64,000 bases of DNA from Zoogloea sp. (GTDB lineage Bacteria > Pseudomonadota > Gammaproteobacteria > Burkholderiales > Rhodocyclaceae). The DNA lies in assembly GCA_016720685.1 (NCBI GenBank), contig JADKKC010000007.1, positions 39,527 to 103,526 on the forward strand, given 5' to 3'. Of the stretch, positions 28,009 to 36,228 are shown one piece after another (position 1 is the first letter of the stretch; the number at the start of each line of letters is the position of its first letter). The notes under the pieces are model-generated. The model saw only the letters and a program-made list of their open reading frames with translations, ran no database searches and was not told the DNA's origin. Both the position numbers and the translations under genes were made by a program.

Positions 28009-28614
28009 TCAACGACACAGGAAGCGATGAAGACTGACCAGCATGCCCGCCGTTGCTCCCCATATAAAGTAGTCCCCGTAAGGCATTGCGTAATATTCCC
28101 GGCGGACTCCCTGCACATCCACGGAATGACGCTGGTGGTTCATGGTGTTGAGCAGAAATGAAAGCGGAACCTCAAACGCTTCCGCCACTTCGAACGCATC
28201 CAGGGCAAGCTCGAATGGCGGAGTGACGAGACCGACTACCGGCGTGATCTCGAAGCCGGTAATGGTTCGATAGCAGGGGAGGCAGCCGAGAAGCTCAATG
28301 TGACCGCGCCTGAGCGATATCTCCTCTTCCGTTTCCCGCAGCGCGGTCTCTACAGGCGAACGATCTTGCGCCTCGACCCGGCCACCCGGAAAGCTGACCT
28401 GCCCTGGATGATGGTGAAGATGATCCGTGCGCCGGGTTAATAGAACCGTAGGTTCGGGCTCGTGCAAAACAATCGGAACCAAGACAGCTGCCGGAATCAG
28501 CGGGCCGGCCGGAACGCCCTCCTCCTGCGGCGAGTCACCGACAGGCTGCGCAGCAAAGCGCTTTCTCAGCCATTCTGCAGTGGGAACCCTATATGTCGAA
28601 GCTGCAGTTTTCAT
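28009..28614 (-). CDS. CoA pyrophosphatase, NUDIX family (NudL/YeaB-like)
   Basis: 201 residues. NUDIX box GGRVEAQDRSPVETALRETEEE, with the upstream VSFPGG strand and downstream PVVGLV region typical of the UPF0035/CoA-hydrolase group. Hydrolyses CoA and derivatives to 4'-phosphopantetheine and 3',5'-ADP. Cytoplasmic. Starts 12 bp after the retropepsin stop, so likely co-transcribed with it. Confidence 0.88.
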   Translation of the reverse strand: MKTAASTYRVPTAEWLRKRFAAQPVGDSPQEEGVPAGPLIPAAVLVPIVLHEPEPTVLLTRRTDHLHHHPGQVSFPGGRVEAQDRSPVETALRETEEEISLRRGHIELLGCLPCYRTITGFEITPVVGLVTPPFELALDAFEVAEAFEVPLSFLLNTMNHQRHSVDVQGVRREYYAMPYGDYFIWGATAGMLVSLHRFLCR

Positions 28615-28626
28615 GGATTTGATCTA

Positions 28627-29319
28627 TCAATAACGCTGCTTCAGCAGAAGGGATGAACCATCACGACGCATTTCCATACGATTGAGAAAGCTCATTCCGA
28701 GCAGTGCAATGGGCATGTCGTTGGCGTGAACAACTCCGTCGACATTGCGAAGAGTGACATCGCCGATCCGAACGGTGTCCAGCGAAACGCGCCAGGCGCG
28801 AACCACCCCGTTGGCTGTTTGCATCAAGGCCGGCTCGCCCTTCGTAAAATCGACCCCAGCCTTAAGCGCATCGCTGCGTCCGAGGGAAACGAAAGTCGCT
28901 CCCGTATCAACGAGGAAGAGCATTGATGCACCATTCACGGCGCCCGTTGATCTGTACTGACCGCGCCCATCAGACTGAATGGTAACCACGGGCGCGCCAC
29001 CTGTCGCCCCGGCGCTGCTGATGATGTTAACCGCACGCTCGCCGACAAAAAGCCTGTGACGGCGACCGTCGAAGTCGACCGTCGCGCCATCCCCTTCCAC
29101 GGCAACAATTCGAACGCCTTCCTGTGTTGTAGTTCCCACATTGACCGCCCGGGGTGCGCCACCGTTGACGACAATCAGCGCCTTCCCGGGAAAAACCCCT
29201 GCCAACGCGACATCGGTCGCCGCGGAGCCACCAGACAGGCAAGCCATTATCAAGCCGCAACAGCAGCGTTGAAAGGCAAGGTCTGAACGTTGAATCAAAC
29301 CGTGAAGTGAAGTCGCCAT
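28627..29319 (-). CDS. Retropepsin-like aspartic protease, clan AA (TIGR02281 type)
   Basis: 230 residues. N-terminal signal-like segment (CCCGLIMACLSGGSAA), a middle barrel, then the single-lobe retropepsin domain with active-site FLVDTGATFVSL and the hydrophobic-hydrophobic-Gly IALLGMSFLNRM near the end. Members dimerise like retroviral proteases; this one is probably periplasmic. Physiological substrate unknown. Weak ribosome site; ATG 29319 is chosen since it precedes the export signal. Confidence 0.82.
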   Translation of the reverse strand: MATSLHGLIQRSDLAFQRCCCGLIMACLSGGSAATDVALAGVFPGKALIVVNGGAPRAVNVGTTTQEGVRIVAVEGDGATVDFDGRRHRLFVGERAVNIISSAGATGGAPVVTIQSDGRGQYRSTGAVNGASMLFLVDTGATFVSLGRSDALKAGVDFTKGEPALMQTANGVVRAWRVSLDTVRIGDVTLRNVDGVVHANDMPIALLGMSFLNRMEMRRDGSSLLLKQRY

Positions 29320-29401
29320 TTGCCTGGACAGGTAGGAGGACGCTCACGTATTTTGCCATAGCCGGCCCTCTTCCCCGCCGCCCTCAGAATGAAGACGCGC
29401 A

Positions 29402-29440
29402 GCCATGAAAAAACCAGCCCTCGAGCTGGTTTTTCATGGC
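29402..29440. terminator. Long palindromic terminator
   Basis: GCCATGAAAAA..CCAGC pairs with GCTGG..TTTTTCATGGC around a CTCGAG-type centre. It follows the yjfB stop on the minus strand; T-runs lie within both arms. Confidence 0.75.
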
Positions 29441-29454
29441 GAACAGAGACACGC

Positions 29455-29643
29455 TCAAGCGTAGGTATTGATCGTCCTGCCTACCGTCGCAGCGGGATCT
29501 GGCGTTTGTGCGGGCTGCGGGAGCCCAGCGATCATCTGCGCGGCGCTGGCCTGCTGCTGGTCCAGCACCTTGCGCAGCATTGCGACCGACACAGCATCCT
29601 TGGTGTGAACTTGGGATGTCGAAGCGACAGATGCGAGGTTCAT
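29455..29643 (-). CDS. YjfB-family putative motility protein
   Basis: 62 residues: MNLASVASTSQ start, a central helix (SVAMLRKVLDQQQASAAQMI) and the family ending TVGRTINTYA. Small soluble proteins of this family co-occur with flagellar genes, but biochemical function is unknown. Starts 9 bp after yajQ and ends at a strong terminator. Confidence 0.8.
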   Translation of the reverse strand: MNLASVASTSQVHTKDAVSVAMLRKVLDQQQASAAQMIAGLPQPAQTPDPAATVGRTINTYA

Positions 29644-29652
29644 GGTCGGAAA

Positions 29653-30138
29653 TCAATCCCTGAAGTTGCCGTACTGCAAAGGATAGTCGGTGATTTCCTT
29701 GCGCACCAGGGCGATACAGTCTTGCAGGAGATCGCGCTTAGCACCGGTGACGCGCACGGCTTCACCCTGGATGCTGGCCTGAACCTTGAGCTTGCTGTCC
29801 TTGATGAGTTTGACGATTGCCTTGGACTGCTCCTGCTCGATACCGACACGCACCGTGAGTTCCTGCTTGACCTTGTTGCCGCCAACCTTCTGCACGTCGC
29901 CATGCTTGAGACAGCGCACATCGATCTTCTTGCCGGTCATCTCGGGCAGCAACAAGGCCAGCATCTGCTCAAGCTGAAAATCGCTGTCGCCGAAAAGGGT
30001 CAGCAACTTTTCGCTTTGGTCGACACGGGCGTCGCTACCCTTGAAGTCGTAGCGGCCGGCAATCTTGCGATTGGTGCCTTCAACAGCATTTCTCAGAGCA
30101 ACCTGATCGACTTCGGAGGTGATATCGAAAGACGGCAT
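29653..30138 (-). CDS. yajQ: YajQ-family nucleotide/cyclic-di-GMP-binding protein
   Basis: 161 residues, full family length. MPSFDITSEVD start, KGSDARVDQSEKLL and the conserved SIQGEAVRVTGAKRDLLQ. Two ferredoxin-like domains; homologues bind c-di-GMP and tRNA/nucleotides. Upstream in-frame sequence is not conserved, so ATG 30138 is used. Cytoplasmic. Lies between ppnP and yjfB on the same strand. Confidence 0.95.
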   Translation of the reverse strand: MPSFDITSEVDQVALRNAVEGTNRKIAGRYDFKGSDARVDQSEKLLTLFGDSDFQLEQMLALLLPEMTGKKIDVRCLKHGDVQKVGGNKVKQELTVRVGIEQEQSKAIVKLIKDSKLKVQASIQGEAVRVTGAKRDLLQDCIALVRKEITDYPLQYGNFRD

Positions 30139-30152
30139 CGCGCGGCTCCCGC

Positions 30153-30476
30153 TCAGCCGAAGTAACAGACGTAATGGTAGGGCTCGCCAATCACTTCGAT
30201 GTCGAAGCTGGAATTTCCCGGCACCTTGAAGCTCTCCCCGGCGGCCGAGGTTGTCCACTCGGTTTCACCCTTGAGGCGGTAGCGACAGGCGCCGGCGACG
30301 GTTTCCATCACCTCAGGCTCCCCGGTATTGAAGGTCAGGCTAGCGGGCAGGACGACACCAATGGTCTTCTTGCTGCCATCGGCAAACAGCACGGTGTGAC
30401 TGACGCACTTGCCATCGAAGTAAACGTTGGCTTGCTTGACGACGGACACGCCGTCGAATTGGGTCGATTGGGTCAT
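30153..30476 (-). CDS. ppnP: Pyrimidine/purine nucleoside phosphorylase PpnP (DUF1255)
   Basis: 107 residues, a single cupin barrel. FDGVSVVKQANVYFDGKCVSHTV start and the family signature GNSSFDIEV with YHYVCYFG at the end. Phosphorolyses several purine and pyrimidine nucleosides. The short extension before MTQSTQ is not conserved. Confidence 0.92.
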   Translation of the reverse strand: MTQSTQFDGVSVVKQANVYFDGKCVSHTVLFADGSKKTIGVVLPASLTFNTGEPEVMETVAGACRYRLKGETEWTTSAAGESFKVPGNSSFDIEVIGEPYHYVCYFG

Positions 30477-30497
30477 TTTTTCAGTTCTGGTCAAAAG

Positions 30498-30731
30498 TCA
30501 TTCGATGCCAAGCAGTCTCTGGATGATGCTTTTGGCCGCGAAGCCGATGAACCCGACTCCAAGACCAACAAACATCCAGATTGCGCCGTACTTGCCCGCC
30601 TTGGACTCAAAGGCGAGCTGGCCAATGATGAAAATCATGTAAGCGATCAACCCTCCCACGCAGAGCTTGAGGGAAATGTCCTCGAACTCTGCGACGGTAA
30701 GCCCGAAGAGCAGCGGTGCGCTGGGATCCAT
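30498..30731 (-). CDS. DUF2788 small membrane protein
   Basis: 77 residues with two transmembrane segments (LKLCVGGLIAYMIFIIGQLAF and YGAIWMFVGLGVGFIGFAA) separated by the conserved ESKAGKYG turn. Function unknown; found next to argG in related genomes. Starts 11 bp after the argG stop. Confidence 0.8.
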   Translation of the reverse strand: MDPSAPLLFGLTVAEFEDISLKLCVGGLIAYMIFIIGQLAFESKAGKYGAIWMFVGLGVGFIGFAAKSIIQRLLGIE

Positions 30732-30742
30732 AATTTCCTGGA

Positions 30743-31615
30743 TCAGCCCCGTTTGGATTTCGCGTTGGAGGCGATGCGCATGCGCAGCGCGTTCAGCCGG
30801 ATGAAGCCGTGAGCATCCTTCTGGTTGTAGGCGCCTTGGTCGTCTTCGAAGGTAGCGATAGTCGGATCGAACAGGGAGTCGGTCTTTTCATCTTCGTGCC
30901 GTTGATGGACACGAGATCACCCTTCTCGAACTCCAGGTCCAGGTATTCAGCAGCATCCGGCGCCGCTTCGGGCGACACGGTCCAGCGCCACATGGACTCC
31001 TCGGCTTCGGCCGACGGGTCTTCCAGGTGACGGCCTTCCAAAGGAGATATGGAGCAGATTGGCGTCCATGGAGTACGGAGATCCGCCCTGCTTGTGCTTC
31101 ATTTCGATGGGGATGCCGTTCTTCTCTGCGTAAGCCAGCAGTTTTTCGCGGGACAGCAGATCCCACTCGCGCCACGGGGCAATCACCTTGACGCCCGGCA
31201 TCAGCGCGTAGTAACCGAGTTCGAAGCGAACCTGGTCGTTGCCCTTGCCCGTAGCGCCGTGGGAAACCGCTTCGGCGCCGGTGGCACGGGCGATTTCGAT
31301 CTGGCGCTTGGCAATCAGCGGGCGTGCAATGGAGGTGCCGAGCAGGTACTCGCCCTCATAAACCGTGTTGCAGCGGAACATCGGGAACACGAAATCACGG
31401 ACGAACTCTTCGCGGAGATCGTCGATGAAGATGTTTTCCGGCTTGATACCGAACTGCAGAGCCTTGGCACGGGCCGGCTCCAGCTCTTCGCCCTGACCGA
31501 GGTCGGCCGTGAAGGTAACCACTTCACATTGATAGGTATCCTGCAGCCACTTGAGGATAACCGACGTATCCAGCCCGCCCGAGTACGCCAGTACAACCTT
31601 ATTTACTTCGCTCAT
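30743..31615 (-). pseudogene. argG: Argininosuccinate synthase, frameshifted and missing an internal segment
   Basis: N terminus intact: ATP pyrophosphatase motif AYSGGLDTSV and SHGATGKGNDQVRFE. One extra base near 31037-31043 breaks the frame at NLLHIS; the next frame continues EGRHLEDPSAEAEESMWRW to LVSINGTKM. It then jumps directly to KTDSLFDPTIATFEDD in a third frame and ends NAKSKRG at 30743. About 115-120 residues that normally lie between (tetramerisation and citrulline-binding region) are absent: ~290 codons against ~405. As assembled it could not be active. Misassembly is as likely as true decay, since argF next door is intact. Confidence 0.88.
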
Positions 31616-31665
31616 GTCCTGCTTTCTGCTAATGAGTAGATGAGTCTTGAATTGATTGCTGCGCC

Positions 31666-32598
31666 TCAGGCGCAGTCACCTTCGATCTTGCCAATCAGGA
31701 GAAATTCCATCAGCGCCTTCTGCGCGTGCAGACGGTTTTCCGCCTCGTCCCACACCACCGATTGAGGGCCGTCGATCACTTCCGCGGAAACCTCTTCACC
31801 CCGGTGAGCGGGCAGACAATGCATGAAGACGGCGCCAGGATTGGCAACCTTCATCATGTCCTCGTCCACTTGCCAATCGGCAAAGTCGCGCATCCGCTCT
31901 TCGTTCTCCGCTTCGAAACCCATGCTGGTCCATACATCGGTAGTCACCAGGTCTGCCCCCCGACAGGCTTCCATCGGATCGTCGAAATGGGCGAAGTGTC
32001 CCGTACCGATCAGCCCTGCCCGCTCGGGCTCGACTTCGTAGCCTGGCGGAGTTGACACGCGCACCTGGAAATCCAGCACTTCGGCGGCTTGCAGCCAGGT
32101 GTTGCAGACATTGTTGGAATCCCCGACCCACGCCACCGTCTTGCCCTGGATCGGGCCGCGGTGTTCGATAAAGGTGAAGATGTCCGCCAGGATCTGGCAC
32201 GGGTGGTATTCGTTCGTCAGGCCATTGATCACCGGCACGCGGGAATATTCGGCGAAACGCTCGATGATCGACTGCTCGAAGGTGCGGATCATCACAATGT
32301 CGCTCATCCGGGAGATCACCTGGGCGGCATCCTCGACGGGCTCACCGCGCCCGAGCTGCGAGTCGCGGGTATTCAGGTAGATGGCCGAGCCACCCAACTG
32401 CTGCATGCCTGCCTCGAAAGAAAGGCGCGTCCGCGTGCTCGCCTTCTCGAAAATCATCACCAGCGTACGGTCGAACAACGGGTGATGAGGCTCGTACCGC
32501 TTGAACCTGTCCTTGATCCACCGCGTGCGGGAAAAAAGGTAGTCGTACTCGGCGCGAGAAAAATCTTTGAACTGTAAGTAGTGTCTCGGTGCGTTCAT
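31666..32598 (-). CDS. argF: Ornithine carbamoyltransferase
   Basis: 310 residues. Carbamoyl-phosphate loop STRTR (KASTRTRLSFE), HPCQ motif, ornithine loop VTTDVWTSMG and catalytic HCLPAH. Makes citrulline from ornithine and carbamoyl phosphate. Cytoplasmic trimer. Transcribed toward argG, 50 bp away, forming an arginine-biosynthesis pair. Confidence 0.96.
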   Translation of the reverse strand: MNAPRHYLQFKDFSRAEYDYLFSRTRWIKDRFKRYEPHHPLFDRTLVMIFEKASTRTRLSFEAGMQQLGGSAIYLNTRDSQLGRGEPVEDAAQVISRMSDIVMIRTFEQSIIERFAEYSRVPVINGLTNEYHPCQILADIFTFIEHRGPIQGKTVAWVGDSNNVCNTWLQAAEVLDFQVRVSTPPGYEVEPERAGLIGTGHFAHFDDPMEACRGADLVTTDVWTSMGFEAENEERMRDFADWQVDEDMMKVANPGAVFMHCLPAHRGEEVSAEVIDGPQSVVWDEAENRLHAQKALMEFLLIGKIEGDCA

Positions 32599-33192
32599 GG
32601 CACTCGTTCTTGGTTATGGTTCTGTCGGACCCGATGAGGCCTGGTCTGACATACCGCGCGCCACGCCCGGAACTCGAAAAGCCCCGTCGGCAAAAAGGCG
32701 AAACGGCAGCTCACGCCGCCGTTTTAGATCCCGTATTAGACGCATGATCCTAATTCAAAACAGGCCTCTTGTACAGTCGTAGCCCGCTCGGCACGGGAGG
32801 CAGGTGAAGCGCCGGCGACGGCAACCCTTGCGGAGCATACGGCAGCACTTCAGCGGTCACTGAAGTAATTCACAAATGTGGTTACATGACCGTGCCAACA
32901 TCATGATCATTTGCTACCCTTCGCGGGCCCTCAAAATGGGGCTCGCGGGACGTATTTTGCGCGCTTGCTGTATCCGGCGGCAATGTATTCAGCCCTTAAC
33001 CAAGTCGGCTCAAGATACCTCGCCAGCCTGGCAGATCGTTTCCGGCAAACAACCGCCCGCGCGCCGACAATTATGTCCGCGCCGGCGTTTTCTGGAGCGA
33101 CTACCCTTGTCCGAACCTCAATCAACACGCCGGACGCGGCATCAGCTTTTTCCGATCGCTCGGCCCAACTCCTCCGAAGGCGCTGCATACCC
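32599..33192. other. Divergent intergenic region argF / asparagine-synthase-like gene
   Basis: 594 bp. The downstream gene's frame is open back to 32911, but this extension is low-complexity and lacks homology. A weak hairpin AAACGGC/GCCGTTT spans 32701-32724. No gene or clear promoter could be assigned. Confidence 0.45.
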
Positions 33193-34992
33193 ATGATTCG
33201 CGGCTTTATTGATTTCGACAATCTCGACCGGACCCTGGTCTTCGATCGCCTCCCCCTGGATCAGGGCATCTCGCTGCCCGGGCTCAAGCTTGAACTGGGC
33301 GGCACCGGTATCGGTGTGTTTGCCCGCAACCATCAGGCCCTGCTCGTCCTGGGCCAGCCCCGCATCCGTGATGCAGGCCTCGCCGGCCTCGTGGAACGCG
33401 ACGGCTGGGCCGCGTCGATTCCGCAGCTGTGCGACGCCCCCGATGAATTCCTCGGCAAGCTCGCAGGACGTTTTGCCCTGCTCTGGCTGGATACGGCAAA
33501 GGGAAAGATCGGCTTTGCTTCCGACCGCTTCAATACTTACGGCTTCTGCTATGCAAGCGAAGGCCGCCGCCTCAGCTTTGCCGACAGGGCCAACGAAGTG
33601 CCAGCCCTTGAGCGGGAACTCGACCCCCAAAGTATTTTCGACTACCTCTACTTCCACACCATTCCAGCGCCCGGCACCATTTTCAAGGGTGTGTTCCGGC
33701 TGGAGCCGGGCGCGCGCCTGGTGGCCGACCGGGAGCGCACCCAGCTTGCGGCGTGGTGGCAGCCGCGCTTCGACGAGCCTTCCGACGCCGACTTCAAGAC
33801 CAGCGTCGACTCGTTCAAGAGTCTGATCAAGACGGCCATCGAACGCGAGCTGGATGGCACCCCGGTGGGCGCCTTCCTCTCCGGCGGCACCGACAGCTCC
33901 ACCGTCGTCGGCATGCTCAGCCGCAGCGGCAACCCTGTCACCGCCTATTCGATCGGCTTTGAAGCCGAAGGCTACGACGAGATGGAGTTCGCCCGGATCG
34001 CCGCCAAGCATTTCGGCGTCACGCACCGACCCTATTACATTACTTCGGACGACCTCGTCGCCAACATTCCGGCAGTCGCCGCGTCCTACGACCAGCCTTT
34101 CGGCAACTCGTCGGTACTTCCGGCCTACCTGTGCGCCAAGCTCGCCCACGACGACGGCTTTGGAAAAATGTTTGCCGGTGACGGCGGCGACGAACTGTTC
34201 GGCGGCAACACCCGCTACGCCAAGCAGCGCGTGTTCGGGTACTACGAAAAGGTACCCGGCCTTATCAAGGGCGGCCTGCTTGAACCGGTCATCATGCAGA
34301 CGCCGCTGGGCAAGCTGCCCCTGATGCGCAAGGCCGCCAGCTACATCGAGCAGGCCAACACCCCGCTTCCCGACCGAACCGCACAGTACAACCTGCTCTA
34401 CCGATTGGGCATTGAAAACATTTTTCCCGCCACGCTGCTTGCGGGCGTGGATACCGAAGCACCGATCCGTCTCCAGCGACGCGTCTGGCAGGGTGTCAAT
34501 GCCCACGCACTCGTCAACAAGATGCTCGGCTTCGACTGGCGCTTCACGCTGGCCGACAACGATCTTCCCAAGGTCATCGGCAGCGCCCGACTCGCCGGCA
34601 TCAACGCCATCTTCCCGCTGATCGACGACGACCTCCTGGATTTCTCGCTCAAGCTGCCGCCGGAATACAAGCTCAAGGGTCTGCAGCTACGCTGGTTCTT
34701 CAAGGAAGCGCTGAAGGATTTCCTGCCGCCGGAAATCATCACCAAGAAGAAACAGGGCTTCGGCCTGCCCTTCGGGCACTGGGTATTGAAGAATCCGGCC
34801 CTCGAAAAGCTCGCACGCGAATCCGTCGACATTCTGGTCGAGCGCAACATTCTGCGCAGGGAGTTCGTTTCCGAGCTATTCACCACTCACCTGCCGGCCT
34901 TCCCGGGTTATTACGGCGAAATGGTGTGGATTTCGATGATGCTGGGGCAGTGGCTGTCCCAGCACGCGCCTTCCGCAAAGGCATCATCCTGA
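33193..34992 (+). CDS. Asparagine-synthase-like protein lacking the N-terminal glutaminase Cys
   Basis: 599 residues. Ntn/GATase-II-like N-terminal domain (~1-190), then the asparagine synthase ATP-pyrophosphatase domain with PP-loop SGGTDSS at 230-236, followed by AYSIGFE and FAGDGGDELFGGNTRY. The nucleophile Cys2 required for glutamine hydrolysis is absent (MIRGF start; no Cys opens the domain from any candidate start). So it probably uses free ammonia or another amine. Single gene, followed by a terminator; the acceptor substrate is unknown. Confidence 0.85.
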   Translation: MIRGFIDFDNLDRTLVFDRLPLDQGISLPGLKLELGGTGIGVFARNHQALLVLGQPRIRDAGLAGLVERDGWAASIPQLCDAPDEFLGKLAGRFALLWLDTAKGKIGFASDRFNTYGFCYASEGRRLSFADRANEVPALERELDPQSIFDYLYFHTIPAPGTIFKGVFRLEPGARLVADRERTQLAAWWQPRFDEPSDADFKTSVDSFKSLIKTAIERELDGTPVGAFLSGGTDSSTVVGMLSRSGNPVTAYSIGFEAEGYDEMEFARIAAKHFGVTHRPYYITSDDLVANIPAVAASYDQPFGNSSVLPAYLCAKLAHDDGFGKMFAGDGGDELFGGNTRYAKQRVFGYYEKVPGLIKGGLLEPVIMQTPLGKLPLMRKAASYIEQANTPLPDRTAQYNLLYRLGIENIFPATLLAGVDTEAPIRLQRRVWQGVNAHALVNKMLGFDWRFTLADNDLPKVIGSARLAGINAIFPLIDDDLLDFSLKLPPEYKLKGLQLRWFFKEALKDFLPPEIITKKKQGFGLPFGHWVLKNPALEKLARESVDILVERNILRREFVSELFTTHLPAFPGYYGEMVWISMMLGQWLSQHAPSAKASS

Positions 34993-34996
34993 CAGA

Positions 34997-35033
34997 CGAG
35001 CTTGCCGCGAGCGCAGATGCCGCGGCAAGCTCG
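34997..35033. terminator. Bidirectional terminator
   Basis: Perfect 13-bp inverted repeat (CGAGCTTGCCGCG and complement) with an 11-nt loop between convergent genes. Confidence 0.75.
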
Positions 35034-35044
35034 CGTCGTGCATT

Positions 35045-36088
35045 TCAGGCCATCTGTTTCTTCAGCGCCGCAAGCTCCACCAGCGTCTCGGCAAGCGCCG
35101 ATTCGGCCCGCTGGGCGCGAGCGGTTTCGGCAAGACGAACTTCCTCCACGGCGCGGGCCCGCGCCTCGGCCGCGGCAACGGCAGACTCCTTGCCGTGGGC
35201 AGCCTCGCTGGCCGTCTTCAACTGAACCTGCAGACGTTCGATGCGCCCCTCGGCGGCGGCGAGCGAGGTCTCGATCTGGCGCGTACGGGACACCGCTTCG
35301 CGCAAGGCCGCACGTGCCTCCTCGGTTTGCTCGCGCTGGCGAGTCTCCCGCTCTTCCCGGTTGGCCAGTTGCTGGCGCATGGCGATGATGTCGGACAGTT
35401 TCTCCTGGCGCGCCAGGTCAACCTGCTTCAGCAACATTTCGCGTTCCTGGGCGCTACGGTCCTGCTCCTCTTTCAAGGATGCACCGTAGCGATCGCGGTC
35501 GGTTTGCAGGAGCCGGGTCAGCCGCTCGGATTCCGCTGCAAATTTCTGCTCGCGCACTTCGGCCGCGTCTTCAAGCTGCTTGAGCCGGTTCTCCAGCCCC
35601 TCCAGCTGACGCAGAAACTCCAGCGCCTGGCTGCGCAAGTCGGCGATGGTGCTGTCGCGGCTGAGCACAGCCTGCTCGAAGGATTTGACCTGCTGTGAGG
35701 CAGCGCCCGCCTCCACCTCAAGCTGCAGGATTCGATCCTGAGCCTGCCTGAGCTGGGCGCGAAAAGCTTCACGCTCCTGCTCCAGATCCTGACGCTGGGT
35801 CGCAAATATTTGATCGGCGTGCTGCAGCGACAGGGACCACACCTTGCCCATGAAGACATCCGCAGCCGAAACCAGCTCGTCCGGCATGCCCGGAATGCTC
35901 CGCTGGCGAAAGAAGGCCTCGCCGGTTTCGCGACGCCACTGATCGATGTAGCGCTGGACGATCTCGCTCGAGCCCTTGTTGCCAAGCTCGGCGTACACAA
36001 GGTTGAACGAAGGATTCTCTCCCTGGGAGAGCAACTGGAAGCAAATCTGCTCGACCGCCTCGAAAGAAACACTGCTGCTGCGCGCCAT
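35045..36088 (-). CDS. KfrA-like DNA-binding coiled-coil protein
   Basis: 347 residues. The first ~110 match the KfrA N-terminal DNA-binding fold (VEQICFQLLSQGENPSFNLVYAELGNKGSSEIVQRYIDQWR, in which helix-turn-helix residues pick a palindrome). Residues ~115-345 are an almost unbroken Glu/Gln/Arg/Ala coiled coil. Plasmid KfrA proteins are autorepressors with a scaffold-like tail; here the gene is chromosomal, beside a tyrosine recombinase on the same strand. Inverted repeats upstream are candidate operators. Confidence 0.82.
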   Translation of the reverse strand: MARSSSVSFEAVEQICFQLLSQGENPSFNLVYAELGNKGSSEIVQRYIDQWRRETGEAFFRQRSIPGMPDELVSAADVFMGKVWSLSLQHADQIFATQRQDLEQEREAFRAQLRQAQDRILQLEVEAGAASQQVKSFEQAVLSRDSTIADLRSQALEFLRQLEGLENRLKQLEDAAEVREQKFAAESERLTRLLQTDRDRYGASLKEEQDRSAQEREMLLKQVDLARQEKLSDIIAMRQQLANREERETRQREQTEEARAALREAVSRTRQIETSLAAAEGRIERLQVQLKTASEAAHGKESAVAAAEARARAVEEVRLAETARAQRAESALAETLVELAALKKQMA

Positions 36089-36110
36089 GATGCGATCCTC
36101 TGTTACACAA

Positions 36111-36181
36111 TTGCAAAATACTGCAACATGAGGACATTAACATACGTATACGCCCGGAAAACGTAATATTCATGACGTTTT
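36111..36181. promoter_or_regulatory. Cluster of inverted repeats upstream of the KfrA-like gene
   Basis: TTGCA-N6-TGCAA (36111-36126), the palindrome ATACGTAT (36142-36149) and AAAACGT-N10-ACGTTTT (36158-36181) all fall in the 140-bp gap between the recombinase stop and the kfrA start. The region is AT-rich against its surroundings. Autoregulatory operators are likely; one may also terminate the recombinase transcript. Confidence 0.5.
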
Positions 36182-36228
36182 GTCGATTCCTTGGTCTTTC
36201 CGGAAATATGTCTTGAAAACAGGGCGGC

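Noticed and set aside
32701..32724. AAACGGC/GCCGTTT hairpin upstream of argF
   Set aside because: Not at the end of any gene and without a U-run; probably incidental.
32911..33192. N-terminal extension of the asparagine-synthase-like protein
   Set aside because: No conserved content or ribosome site; the family domain begins at the ATG at 33193.
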